From contig JAENYZ010000003.1 of the NCBI GenBank assembly GCA_016841525.1, positions 186,001 to 250,000 of the forward strand: a DNA stretch of 64,000 nt, in the 5' to 3' direction. A model generated the notes under the pieces. It made no database searches, was not told where the DNA came from, and saw nothing but the letters and a program-made list of their open reading frames with translations. Of the stretch, positions 1 to 9,417 are shown piece by piece (the first letter of the stretch is position 1; the number at the start of each line of letters is the position of its first letter). The DNA is from Anaerolineaceae bacterium (lineage in GTDB: Bacteria > Chloroflexota > Anaerolineae > Anaerolineales > Anaerolineaceae). The position numbers were made by a program, and so were the translations under genes.

Positions 1-286
1 AAACCAGTACCTCTGTTGTAGCGCCAATCAGGATAAACGGACGTCGGCGTCCAAAGCGCGAGGTGCTGTGATCCGAAACCATCCCGATAAATCCCTGCAT
101 CAAGACTGCGATCATCAGTGACCACAAACGGAGATTGCCATAAGCAGTACCTTTTACTTCTTCTCCCATAAAAGATTGCACCAATAAGGGCAATATCAAT
201 GGGGTTAAGGTTTGCGATCGCGCTGTCAGGGCAAAGTAATAAATATTAATAGTGATATAGTCGTACCAGCGAAGTTGTCTATCCAT
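1..286 (-). CDS. MFS-type transporter, N-terminal part only
   Basis: The reading frame runs from an ATG at 286 down to the window edge, giving the first 95 residues of a membrane transporter. It begins MDRQLRWYDYITINIYYFAL and then carries the cytoplasmic loop motif VSDHSTSRFGRRRPFILIG. This is the D-x3-(S/T)-R-x-G-RR-P loop between helices 2 and 3 of the major facilitator superfamily, most like the GPH/sugar-cation symporter branch. The substrate cannot be told. The C-terminal part lies outside the window. Confidence 0.75.
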   Translation of the reverse strand, partial: MDRQLRWYDYITINIYYFALTARSQTLTPLILPLLVQSFMGEEVKGTAYGNLRLWSLMIAVLMQGFIGMVSDHSTSRFGRRRPFILIGATTEVLV

Positions 287-300
287 GTAAGTGTACTCCC

Positions 301-807
301 TTAAAGATCCCGCAAGAGTGATCCTTTAATGTCCCGATCAATTTCCCAGGGATAAATAATAAATGCGTCTGTAATTGCCGCAAAATAATCCGGTCTATTG
401 GTCCCAAACAAATTTCGATAAGGATTAAAATGTAAAACGCAGGTGTACGGAAACCCGCCGGCAGCTGAAACCCGGTTTTTAACCGATGTGATCGTCCTTC
501 CCGACCCCCAAACATCATCCATGATCAATATCCTCTCGCCGCTCAACAATTCATCCTCTGGAAACATTAAAAAGTTCGGCCAGGCTAATAAACGCGGCCG
601 TTCCATTTCCGCCAGCTCAGAGGGAAAATCCACGGATGCAATCAATAATTTTTGAATATCCATGACTTCAGCCAGCAATCCCCCCGGTACGATGCCGCCG
701 CGTGAGACCATGATCATGCCGTCAAAGGTCAAATCAAATTGTGGAAGCAGATGATCGATCAACTTATCAACGTCATTCCATGTGAGAACTTCTTTTCTTT
801 TCTTCAT
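301..807 (-). CDS. Phosphoribosyltransferase, type I PRTase fold
   Basis: A 168-residue protein. The central PRPP-binding loop is clear: ILIMDDVWGSGRTITSV (hydrophobic strand, two acidic residues, then the G-x-G-x-T loop). It is preceded by MVSRGGIVPGGLLAE, the usual N-terminal PRTase loop. Such proteins transfer phosphoribosyl to purine bases (Gpt/Hpt class) or act in regulation; the base specificity is not readable. I chose the ATG at 807 (MKKRKEVLTW), which has AAGGAA about ten bases upstream. The frame is open to 939, but that extension overlaps the end of the next gene and looks non-coding. It is followed closely by the MFS gene. Confidence 0.8.
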   Translation of the reverse strand: MKKRKEVLTWNDVDKLIDHLLPQFDLTFDGMIMVSRGGIVPGGLLAEVMDIQKLLIASVDFPSELAEMERPRLLAWPNFLMFPEDELLSGERILIMDDVWGSGRTITSVKNRVSAAGGFPYTCVLHFNPYRNLFGTNRPDYFAAITDAFIIYPWEIDRDIKGSLLRDL

Positions 808-820
808 ATCGACGTTCCTT

Positions 821-1798
821 TTATTTCTTTCTGGTCGTTCCCATAGCTTTCCGCAAGATATCTGGGGGAACTGCTCTTTCAGGTTTGCCCGTTTCTCGAG
901 CTTTTTCCACATTCCTGACCCATTGGTAAAGGGCAGCATGATAGAAACTCCGGGAATAGGCGCTGAAGAGATTGCCAGATGTTATGAATAACCACACAAT
1001 TAACAAGCCAACCCCCAAACCAAGGATCAGCAGCCAGGGATCAGGTGCAATGGGGTCGGTGATCAGAATTGCCACGGTAAGACCAATCAAAATGCCAATA
1101 AAACTTAAACCCCACTGCACAAGGCTGCCAACCAGGTCGACTTTCACCAATCCTGGTTGAAAACGGAGCAGGTGATCATCGACCATCTGATTAATTCGCC
1201 GCACTGCATCCTTTATACCGAGGTTTTCCACGCTGATCACCGGTACCAACAATGTATGTGAAGGTAACCAGGCGTGTTTCGGTTCCATTTCAGGCTTCAA
1301 TAATTTTTGAAAATGATAAATCAACCGCTTCCCAGGCAGTGCAAGGGTCAGAACGAGGATATCTGACCAGTGCTTAAACAAGCCTTTCTCCTGGGGACCC
1401 TCCTCAACCTGGGGAATTTTTTCTAACACCAGTTCCTCATCCATCTCATATTCTTGTGCTGCTCCTAATGGGTCTTCATATTGGACCGTGCCGTCAACAA
1501 CAGGGCTTTTCCCCTCTTGAAATAATGCCACGATTCTTCGGCTGGCAGGTTCCCTGGTGATCTCGCTCCAGGCATAGAAACTGAACAGCATGAAAACACC
1601 AATCAACCCAATCAGCAGCATGCCAACTGGCTGGAGTCCAATTAAACCCAACAACAAACCCAGGGGTAAAAACCAGATGAATAATAAAATCAGATTACCA
1701 ACCGCAATGTACACCCACTGCTCTTGAAGTTGGATCGTTTTGAAGGCGATTGAAAAACTTTCTTTAATAAATCGAGATGCGTACCTGATGTTTTGCAC
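821..1798 (-). CDS. Membrane protein of unknown function
   Basis: 325 residues. Hydrophobic segments lie at roughly residues 29-76 (two or three helices) and 225-275 (two helices). Between them is an acidic, probably cytoplasmic, stretch of about 150 residues, and the C-terminus is basic and ends GTTRKK. The overall shape recalls DUF6159-like membrane proteins, but I cannot assign a family with confidence. It lies 13 bp upstream of the phosphoribosyltransferase on the same strand, so the two are probably co-transcribed. Confidence 0.65.
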   Translation of the reverse strand: MQNIRYASRFIKESFSIAFKTIQLQEQWVYIAVGNLILLFIWFLPLGLLLGLIGLQPVGMLLIGLIGVFMLFSFYAWSEITREPASRRIVALFQEGKSPVVDGTVQYEDPLGAAQEYEMDEELVLEKIPQVEEGPQEKGLFKHWSDILVLTLALPGKRLIYHFQKLLKPEMEPKHAWLPSHTLLVPVISVENLGIKDAVRRINQMVDDHLLRFQPGLVKVDLVGSLVQWGLSFIGILIGLTVAILITDPIAPDPWLLILGLGVGLLIVWLFITSGNLFSAYSRSFYHAALYQWVRNVEKARETGKPERAVPPDILRKAMGTTRKK

Positions 1799-1889
1799 TA
1801 ATTTAGTCCTGAATTTGAAGATCTTTCATTCCTATTATAACTTGAGCTGACTGATTATATAAACCATTTATGAGGAAATCCAGATTAGC

Positions 1890-4409
1890 TTACAACAAAC
1901 TGGAAGGATCAACTTCAACCATCCAATCTGGCAATTGCCGATCACGCAAAAAGCTGGCGGGGTCATTGCCCCGCAGTACAATTTGCCAGCGGTAACGTCC
2001 GTACAAACGTTGGAAGAAACAGGGTGCGGGGCCAATAATATCTACGGGGTGATTCTCCTGGCCGTTCCAGGTTTTGAGATGCTCTGCTAATTCAAAGGCA
2101 GCCTTTTCGGCTTTTTGCGAGTCATAATGTCGGTATTCCAATCGCACAAGACGTTTGAACGGTGGATATCCCAGATCTCTGCGGTAAGCCATCTCCTTTG
2201 CATAAAAGCCTGTAAAGTCATGATTTGCTGCCGCTTGAATGGCATAATTATCCGGTTCGTAGGTTTGGAGGATCACCTTTCCCCCAAGGGGACTGCGCCC
2301 TGCACGACCGGCAACCTGGGTCAATACCTGGAAGGTGCGCTCCGTGGCAAGGTAATCTGGCAAGTTCAAGCCCACCTCAGCCAGGATCACCCCGACCAAT
2401 GTCACCAAAGGCAGGTCGAGCCCCTTCGTCAACATCTGGGTGCCAACCAAAATATCAGCCTTGTGGTCGGAAAAAGCCTTAAGAATACGTTCATGGGCAC
2501 CCTTCGCACGTGTGGTTTCTGTGTCCCAGCGAAGTGTTCTAACCCCCGGGAAATTTTGATTAACCAATTGCTCAACCTTTTCAGTACCGGTTCCCAATTG
2601 CTTGATTTGTTTCCCACCGCAAACAGGACATGCCTTCGGCATTTTGCGTTGATAGCCGCAAGTATGACACACCAATCCTCCCCGAGAGTGATGGTAAGTA
2701 AGCGGTTTATCATCACGCGGGCACTTGATCACATGACCGCAATCGCGGCAAAAAACATAGGTCGCCGTGCCAAGCCGATTAAGAAAAAGTATTGCCTGCT
2801 GCCCTGTTTCCAACACCTTCTTAATACCTGACTGCAAATCCTTGCTGAAGATGCTGCGATTTCCCTTGCGCAGTTCCTGGCGCATGTCCACAATGGAAAC
2901 TTCGGGTAAACCCAGGTCCGCAGTTGAACCCTCTCCCGGATGAAGGGGGATCTCGATGCCCAATCGCCTGGCATGTTGAGCGATTGCCTCGCGATGGGCT
3001 AAAATGCGTTTGGGGAGTTCAAGATAGGTCCATCTGCCGCTGATCGCCCGATAATACTGGGTGACCTGCGGTGTGGCAGACCCAAGAAGAACCATCGCCC
3101 CTGAAAGGCGGGCGTAAGCCGTTGCAGTTTTAACGCCACGATAAAAAGGGGGTCGATCCGACTGATCATAAGATTCATGATGACATTCATCGACCACAAT
3201 TAATCCCAGGTCGTCCATGGGCATGAAAAAAGCACTGCGCGGACCAACAATGACGGAAAGTTCACCATTTCTTGCCCTGCGCCAGGTGTCATAACGCTCA
3301 CCTTCGGATAGTTGTGAATGCATGACGCCAACCTGGTCAGGAAAACGTGATAAAAACCTGTTAACCGTTTGAGGGGTCAATGAAATTTCAGGCACCAGAA
3401 CAATGGCTCGCTTGCCCATTGCCAGTGTTTCCTTTACGGCACGAAGATAAATTTCTGTTTTTCCAGAACCTGTCACACCATGCAGCAAATAGGGCTTGCC
3501 CGGGGGTTCATCATGCCTGACACTTTCCAAACCCTGTTGAATCGTCTCCCAAACCCTTTGTTGATCTCCTGTCAGGTCAGGCGGCACTGCCTGGATATAA
3601 CTGGCATCCTCAAGAGGGTCACGCCAAACCTGAACCTCAACAAACCTTATCAAATCTAATTCTTCTAAGGCTGTTAAGTCGTAATTCTTTGCGCCGGTTC
3701 GATCGTAAATCTGACCAGGCTCAACCAGGCCAGGTTCTTGCGCCAGTATCTTCAAAATATCCATGCGCCGATCGTGGACATCATGTACCCTGCTCAATGG
3801 GATATCCAGATCTTCCAATTTTGAAGGCTCGATAGCAAGACAAACCTTACGCACATGTTTCGCCCTGACACGCGGTTCCGGCAAAATTGAATGGGTATCC
3901 ACAATACCCTGCCGTGCCAGTTTACGCAGGATACCGCGCCATTCGACATGCCGCAGCGATGCCTCCATCTGGCGCCCGCGCAGATCACCACGCTTTTTCA
4001 ATAAATTAATAATCCGCTTTTCAAGGGGGGAAAGATCAAGTGAAGTAATATCGATATCATCATTGAGATGAACCAGGGTATCTGTATACTGGCTTAAGCC
4101 TGACGGGAGCATCAGGTTGATCATTTCTCCCAAAGAAGACAAGGTTTCGTGTGCCATCCATGCTGCCAGGGACATCAAACTGGGTGTCAGTGCCGGCTTT
4201 TCATCCACAACCTCTTCCACGGGACGGGTCTCAGCGACTTCCGGTGTCTCAATAAACCTTAAAACCAGACCCTGCACACGTTGTCTGCCGAAGGGAACGA
4301 TCACCAGGGTGCCAGGCTGAACCGTTCCCATCAATTCTGGCGGCAAGTGATAATGAAAACTATCAGAAATTTGGGGGAGGTTGATCGCAACTTCTACATA
4401 AACATGCAT
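1890..4409 (-). CDS. priA: Primosomal protein N' (replication restart helicase PriA)
   Basis: 839 residues, slightly longer than E. coli PriA (732). PriA recognises stalled forks and reloads the replicative helicase. The N-terminal 3'-end-binding domain begins YVEVAINLPQISDSFHY. Walker A is GVTGSGKTEIYL near residue 310, and motif II reads DECH near 405, where DEEH is usual. The zinc-binding region at about 551-598 has seven of the eight usual cysteines: the fourth, in the second CxxC, reads CPRDD. Later helicase motifs (LVGTQMLTKGLDLP, QVAGRAGR) are intact. It is divergent from the kinase gene across a 280-bp gap. Confidence 0.95.
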   Translation of the reverse strand: MHVYVEVAINLPQISDSFHYHLPPELMGTVQPGTLVIVPFGRQRVQGLVLRFIETPEVAETRPVEEVVDEKPALTPSLMSLAAWMAHETLSSLGEMINLMLPSGLSQYTDTLVHLNDDIDITSLDLSPLEKRIINLLKKRGDLRGRQMEASLRHVEWRGILRKLARQGIVDTHSILPEPRVRAKHVRKVCLAIEPSKLEDLDIPLSRVHDVHDRRMDILKILAQEPGLVEPGQIYDRTGAKNYDLTALEELDLIRFVEVQVWRDPLEDASYIQAVPPDLTGDQQRVWETIQQGLESVRHDEPPGKPYLLHGVTGSGKTEIYLRAVKETLAMGKRAIVLVPEISLTPQTVNRFLSRFPDQVGVMHSQLSEGERYDTWRRARNGELSVIVGPRSAFFMPMDDLGLIVVDECHHESYDQSDRPPFYRGVKTATAYARLSGAMVLLGSATPQVTQYYRAISGRWTYLELPKRILAHREAIAQHARRLGIEIPLHPGEGSTADLGLPEVSIVDMRQELRKGNRSIFSKDLQSGIKKVLETGQQAILFLNRLGTATYVFCRDCGHVIKCPRDDKPLTYHHSRGGLVCHTCGYQRKMPKACPVCGGKQIKQLGTGTEKVEQLVNQNFPGVRTLRWDTETTRAKGAHERILKAFSDHKADILVGTQMLTKGLDLPLVTLVGVILAEVGLNLPDYLATERTFQVLTQVAGRAGRSPLGGKVILQTYEPDNYAIQAAANHDFTGFYAKEMAYRRDLGYPPFKRLVRLEYRHYDSQKAEKAAFELAEHLKTWNGQENHPVDIIGPAPCFFQRLYGRYRWQIVLRGNDPASFLRDRQLPDWMVEVDPSSLL

Positions 4410-4691
4410 AAGATGATTTTACCTTGATTAGAACAATCGGTTATGTCGAAGGGTGTGAAAAGTAAGTGCTATCCTAATATGCTTTATAAGAAAAAGACAA
4501 TGTTTATTAAAGGATCAATTCTGGTAAAATACTCTTGCATAGAAAATGTCGGCGGAAATTTTGCACAAATAACAATTAGCAAGAATCTCCGTGCACATTG
4601 AAACCGGTCACACGCCGAAAATGAGACCGAAAAGAAATTTATATCTATGACCCTGCGTGGGTCAGAAAGTTGTTATTTGAGGTTTGATACA

Positions 4692-5678
4692 ATGCCAGTC
4701 CCAATTAAGACTGGTACGGTACTTCGCAGTCGGTATCAGGTCAGTAAGATCATCGGTCAGGGAGGTATGGGGTGCATCTACCTGGCTGAGGACCTGCGCC
4801 TTGAAGGTCGCCTTTGCGCTGTTAAAGAGGTGGAATATGATCGTGCGCTCCCGGAGGAAATGCTCCTTGAGGCACGCAATCAATTCCAGCGAGAGGCGAC
4901 AATATTAGCGCGCCTCGATCATCCCAACCTGCCAAAAGTTTCAGATTTCTTCTCCGTGCGTGATCGCGATTACCTGATTATGGATTTTGTTCCCGGGAAA
5001 GATTTGCGCCAGTTGATCATGGAAGCACGCCAGGATAAGACCTTCATCTCTGAAGAAAAAGTGCTTGATTGGGCAAAACAAATAGCAAATGCCCTCAAAT
5101 ATCTCCATTCACAGGAAAATCCCATCCTCCATCGCGATATAAAACCAGGCAATCTCAAATTGACCCCCAACGGCCTGGTAAAACTGGTAGATTTTGGATT
5201 GGTGAAGATGCTTGCGCCCGGCGAAGTGACCATTACCGTTTTGCAAGGCCAGGGGACAGCCTTATACACCCCTCTGGAACAATACGGCGGAGATTCAGGT
5301 CACACAGATGCACGCAGTGACATTTATGCTTTTGGTGGGACTCTCTACCATTTGTTGACCAACGAACCCCCGGTAAATGTGCGCGATCGTTTTTTGAACC
5401 CGGGCAGTTTACCCCGTATTCGAGAGATCAATCCAGATGTCAGCGGGCGAACAGAACGTGCCGTTCACTGGGCTTTACAACTCCACCCCGAAGACCGCCC
5501 AAAGGATATCGATGCCTTGTTGAAAGCGCTTTTTGTTGAAGATGCCCCCGTCACACAGCCTTTTCGATCAGACAGACTTCAGCCAAAAATAATTCAAAAA
5601 TCAGAGAAAATCCTTCTTTTCCTGGCAGGCGGGTTAATGATCATCAGTTTTCTGTTCACACTGCTCAGAAATTTTTAG
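4692..5678 (+). CDS. Serine/threonine protein kinase with C-terminal membrane anchor
   Basis: 328 residues from the ATG at 4692, which has TGAGGT about eight bases upstream; an in-frame ATG at 4647 lacks a ribosome site. It is a Hanks-type kinase: glycine loop GQGGMGCIYLAED, catalytic lysine in CAVKEVEY, catalytic loop HRDIKPGN and magnesium loop DFGLV. After the kinase domain (to about residue 285) comes a short linker and one C-terminal hydrophobic helix (ILLFLAGGLMIISFLFTLL). The kinase is therefore tail-anchored, with no extracellular PASTA or sensor domain. The substrate is unknown. Confidence 0.9.
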   Translation: MPVPIKTGTVLRSRYQVSKIIGQGGMGCIYLAEDLRLEGRLCAVKEVEYDRALPEEMLLEARNQFQREATILARLDHPNLPKVSDFFSVRDRDYLIMDFVPGKDLRQLIMEARQDKTFISEEKVLDWAKQIANALKYLHSQENPILHRDIKPGNLKLTPNGLVKLVDFGLVKMLAPGEVTITVLQGQGTALYTPLEQYGGDSGHTDARSDIYAFGGTLYHLLTNEPPVNVRDRFLNPGSLPRIREINPDVSGRTERAVHWALQLHPEDRPKDIDALLKALFVEDAPVTQPFRSDRLQPKIIQKSEKILLFLAGGLMIISFLFTLLRNF

Positions 5679-5737
5679 ATTGATACGATTGCTTTCAACT
5701 TTCGCTTTCCCCAACAAAAGAATTGGTCAACACAAAT

Positions 5738-8572
5738 TTATCCTCGTTTTTTGAGAGGGTAACGCCCGGCAGTTCGCATCCACCAAATTAATGCCCCTAT
5801 CCAACCAAACAACAAACCGACAACAATAACCTCAACAACAAAAACTGTTCCAGATTCCACCATCCAGAATTTCGTCCCGCTTGTACCAAGATTAAGAAGG
5901 GTATATGCCATTAAACCGCCAATCAGGGCGCATAATGCAGAACGCAATCCCCAACGAGCAGAGCCCCACCAATAATAACCAATCAAATATGTAAAGACAA
6001 AACCAAGTCCCATCACGATGATACCCATTGCCCATTCACCCAGGGTTGGGAACTTATTATGCTGTGGTTCCGGGATCGGGGTAGGGTTTTGAGTCGCTGT
6101 TGGCTCAGGGGTCGGAGAAGCTGTCGGCGTTGGAGAAGCCAGGGGGGTTGGTGATATTGAGAGGATCGATGTAATTCCTTCAGGAGAAATATTGATTTGG
6201 AGGGTTTCCGATCGCATTGCCGGCTCGCTGGTTGCGCTGATTTCAAGTCCGCCTGCAGCTTGAATTCGATAATTAAAATAAGCAACGCCGCCGGTTGTTG
6301 TGGTTTGAAATTGCTGTGTGATCCCGGGTTCACCAGAAATTTGGAAGTTAAACCGCACAACTGTGCCGTCCGGCACAATATTTCGATTGTGATCATGAAT
6401 ACGCCCGGTACGAATGGTCAGGGTATCCCCGACATTAAAACTGGGCAGCGGCGTAGGCGCCGGTGTTTGGGTTGCGCCAGGGGTTTGTGTTTGAGCAGGG
6501 ACTTCAGTAGGCGTCTCTTCGGGCAAGACCAATTCGAGGTCAATCACCTGCTCAGGATCTGGCGATGTAGCCGTGATCAGGTCATAACCCACGGCATTCA
6601 AAGATATCGGTAAGGCTCCGGACGGCACCAATTCTTGCATCAAGACCCGTGCTGCAACATCCAAAAAAGCTGGCGATCGGCTGTAAAGCGCATAATAAGC
6701 TGTTAATTTCGTGATATTGGTCGAATCCAGGTAAATGGGCGGTCCCATTGAAAAAACAACCACCTTTTTCCCGGATAAAAGATCCGGGCGATCAACCAAA
6801 AGCCGTTGAAGTGCGTTCGAACCGGGTTCATCGGGGTCAAGGTCAATGGTATTGAAGATCACCCAGTCTGCTGCCTGGAGGTTCTCAAGTAAAAATTCAG
6901 GCGCCCCAACTTCGGTATTATCCAGCACATTGACCAACTGCAAAAAAGTATAAGAAAACAGGTTTTGTTCTAAAATCTGACCCCCAGCCTGGGGCCCGTA
7001 CAGGTTCAGAAGGGCGTTCGCCATAGATTTTGTCGCAATCTGGTTGTATGGAGGGCAGGTGTCACATTGAGAAACTGTACGTACATCGGTGAAAATAACA
7101 ATATCCTCATACCAGGCTGGCGGTGATGGCAAAATTGTATCGAATTCCTGTGCCGGCGGGCTGATCATGGTGACTGCTTCCTGTGCGACATCAAAGGTAA
7201 TATCCTCAGATGTGCCAATTTCGCTCAAATCTTCACCCACCGGAAGCACATTCTGTATGTCAAATTCGCCGTATAATTTCTCTTTTGCTTTTAATACTCT
7301 CAGCACTGATGAATCAACGCGCTGGGCAAAAGCAGAATCTTCTTGATACTTTTGAACAAAGAATTCGATGATGGAAACCAGGGTTGTATATGCATCAGGA
7401 TCAGCCGAGGATCTCAAATCATTCACATACAAGACATCGTTCCCTGCAAGGAAAGCATTCCTGGCAACAGGAAGTGCGTCAAAATTTGTCCCATTGGGAT
7501 CGAAAAACCGTCTTAATGATTCGCTGCCCAAATTATCACTGAAGATAAGCCCGCCTTCATCCCGCCATGCTTGAAATTCCGGCAGGGACATAATTTCCTG
7601 AAAAGCATTGGAATCAAAGCTGATTGGGCGTGTCGTTTCGCGAATATTTCCCTGGAATCCCTGGTAACGAATGTGTGAGACCATGAGACCATCCACCCGA
7701 CCGGGGTCGCCATAGGCGGGTGTCGTCACGGAGAAATAAGGGGGTAATTCGATTTGTTTAAGCTGATCGAGCGACTTACGGACAGTGGCGACTTCAAATT
7801 CAGGGGATCGATCAGAATTACCTGTGCCAGGGAAATTCTGTGCCACGACCATCAAACGATCATCACTGGCTGTGTGAATGCCGCTAATCAGTGATTTCCC
7901 CATTTCCCCTACCCAGAAAGGATCACCGCCAAATGTATTCACACCGAGGGAATCTGCCGCTTCACTGCTGCCGGTTTCAATAACATCCAAATTTGGCCCA
8001 AGATAGAGGTTGATGCCAAGGCTGCTCAATTCAGACCCTAAAACCTGCCCAACCTGATTCGCCCGATCCAAATTCCAGCTCGCACCAATGGACATATGAG
8101 AAGGTAAGGGGGTTAGACCTGTCAGGATCTGGTCCCCAGGGAATCCATTGCCGATCTGCTGCATCCCAATCCACAAAGGAATATAGTTTGGGGGCCCCTG
8201 GTTACGGACGCCCACAATATTCGACTCGCTGGAAGCAGCGTCCCAGGCCAGGTTTTGGAGGGAAGCCACAAGTGTTTGTGTTTTAGAGATCGTATCTTCG
8301 GAAGCAAAATTATTATTATCAGATCTAAGAACCACGCCGGCGACATGATAATTGGTGATCAGATCATAGATTTGGGTTTCTTCATCAATAAGCATCCCGT
8401 CAAATGTCACCAGGAACAGTTGGCCTACTTTTTCTTCCGGGCTCATCGACTCTAAAAGCGCTTGTGGATCGCCCACATTTGCGGCTTGTGTTGGCACAGC
8501 ACTTAACAACAACGCGAAGAGAACAAAAAAAGCGACGATGGATCGACCGATGGGCTTAAACCCGAGCATCAT
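5738..8572 (-). CDS. Secreted membrane-anchored GH3-like protein, catalytic motif degenerate
   Basis: About 944 residues: signal peptide (about 10-32), a domain with the fold landmarks of glycoside hydrolase family 3 beta-N-acetylhexosaminidases (about 35-400), a C-terminal GH3-like half, a Thr/Pro linker, an Ig-like domain (about 720-800), a second Thr/Pro linker and four C-terminal hydrophobic helices. NagZ-type enzymes have KHFPGHG...DSH and a nucleophile in SD(D/A)L. Here the first reads QNFPGTGNSDRSP near residue 242, without the catalytic His, while SDNL near 341 keeps the Asp. It may bind wall or glycan without full hydrolysis. The ATG at 8572 shares its A with the stop of the GDPD gene (TGATG), indicating translational coupling. 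Confidence 0.8.
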   Translation of the reverse strand: MMLGFKPIGRSIVAFFVLFALLLSAVPTQAANVGDPQALLESMSPEEKVGQLFLVTFDGMLIDEETQIYDLITNYHVAGVVLRSDNNNFASEDTISKTQTLVASLQNLAWDAASSESNIVGVRNQGPPNYIPLWIGMQQIGNGFPGDQILTGLTPLPSHMSIGASWNLDRANQVGQVLGSELSSLGINLYLGPNLDVIETGSSEAADSLGVNTFGGDPFWVGEMGKSLISGIHTASDDRLMVVAQNFPGTGNSDRSPEFEVATVRKSLDQLKQIELPPYFSVTTPAYGDPGRVDGLMVSHIRYQGFQGNIRETTRPISFDSNAFQEIMSLPEFQAWRDEGGLIFSDNLGSESLRRFFDPNGTNFDALPVARNAFLAGNDVLYVNDLRSSADPDAYTTLVSIIEFFVQKYQEDSAFAQRVDSSVLRVLKAKEKLYGEFDIQNVLPVGEDLSEIGTSEDITFDVAQEAVTMISPPAQEFDTILPSPPAWYEDIVIFTDVRTVSQCDTCPPYNQIATKSMANALLNLYGPQAGGQILEQNLFSYTFLQLVNVLDNTEVGAPEFLLENLQAADWVIFNTIDLDPDEPGSNALQRLLVDRPDLLSGKKVVVFSMGPPIYLDSTNITKLTAYYALYSRSPAFLDVAARVLMQELVPSGALPISLNAVGYDLITATSPDPEQVIDLELVLPEETPTEVPAQTQTPGATQTPAPTPLPSFNVGDTLTIRTGRIHDHNRNIVPDGTVVRFNFQISGEPGITQQFQTTTTGGVAYFNYRIQAAGGLEISATSEPAMRSETLQINISPEGITSILSISPTPLASPTPTASPTPEPTATQNPTPIPEPQHNKFPTLGEWAMGIIVMGLGFVFTYLIGYYWWGSARWGLRSALCALIGGLMAYTLLNLGTSGTKFWMVESGTVFVVEVIVVGLLFGWIGALIWWMRTAGRYPLKKRG

Positions 8573-9267
8573 CAAGCCTCCAGAATTGCCCTGGTACGCT
8601 GGGGGTCATTTGTGATGATGCTGTCAACATTCAATGCTGCCAATCTCCTGATTTCCTCGTCGTCATCGACTGTCCAGACATTGACTTGCCGATTTCTTTC
8701 ATGCAAGGATGCCACCAGCACCTGGTCCACATCACTAAAATAGGGATGCAAGGCATCAAAATGGAATAACCGCCAGATCCACTTCTTTGCCTGGTTGGCC
8801 TGGGTGAGCAAGCCCAGACTGACATCGGGCAGCTGTGCGTGAAAACGGGGAAGATTAAAAGGATTAAATGAAGAGATTAAAATCGAGCCTTCAATTTGAA
8901 ATTTCTTTACCAGTTTTGCCACTTCAATTGGCAGGGCATCAAAAATTGACGCGTAATTCTTTAATTCAACGTTGATCAGAAAGCGTCCGCCAAAGGCATC
9001 AAAGACTTCTTCCAGGCTTGGGATTTTTTGTCCATCCCCTGCATCCAATGATTGGAGTTCTTTTAAAGTCATGTCATTAACAGAGCCGAAACCATTCGTT
9101 GTTCGGTCCACAGAGTCATCATGAATAACAACCAGTTGATGATCTTTTGAAAGCATGACATCCAGCTCAATACCATCTGCCCCTTGATCCAGGGCAAGCT
9201 GGAAGGCTGCCATTGTGTTTTCAGGTGCGTGGGCACTGGCGCCACGATGCGCAATAATTTTCGGCAT
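8572..9267 (-). CDS. ugpQ: Glycerophosphodiester phosphodiesterase
   Basis: 231 residues, the typical length of cytoplasmic GDPD (UgpQ type). It hydrolyses glycerophosphodiesters to glycerol 3-phosphate and an alcohol. Diagnostic motifs are IAHRGASAHAPENT at the N-terminus (catalytic His plus the metal ligand Glu), ELDVMLSKD with the metal-binding ExD, and VVIHDDSVDRTT with the second catalytic His. There is no signal peptide. It is the first gene of a two-gene unit with the GH3-like surface protein, overlapping it by one base. Confidence 0.93.
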   Translation of the reverse strand: MPKIIAHRGASAHAPENTMAAFQLALDQGADGIELDVMLSKDHQLVVIHDDSVDRTTNGFGSVNDMTLKELQSLDAGDGQKIPSLEEVFDAFGGRFLINVELKNYASIFDALPIEVAKLVKKFQIEGSILISSFNPFNLPRFHAQLPDVSLGLLTQANQAKKWIWRLFHFDALHPYFSDVDQVLVASLHERNRQVNVWTVDDDEEIRRLAALNVDSIITNDPQRTRAILEA

Positions 9268-9417
9268 TGTTTATCTTCTCCGTCTTGTGTGTAATTATAG
9301 CATGTCGAAGGGGTCATGGGCACCCTTTGCTGTCCTCGCTGTTCCTTGACAATAACCTGGATAAAGGGGGTGGATTATAATTAGGCACATACCCGCCAAA
9401 AGAAATGAGGAGATTCA

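Noticed and set aside
808-939. 44-codon N-terminal extension of the phosphoribosyltransferase
   Set aside because: It overlaps the preceding gene's end; the ATG at 807 has a ribosome site and gives the normal family length.
2115-2831. 238-codon plus-strand frame inside priA
   Set aside because: It is antisense to the conserved helicase and zinc region of PriA, with no family features and no ribosome site.
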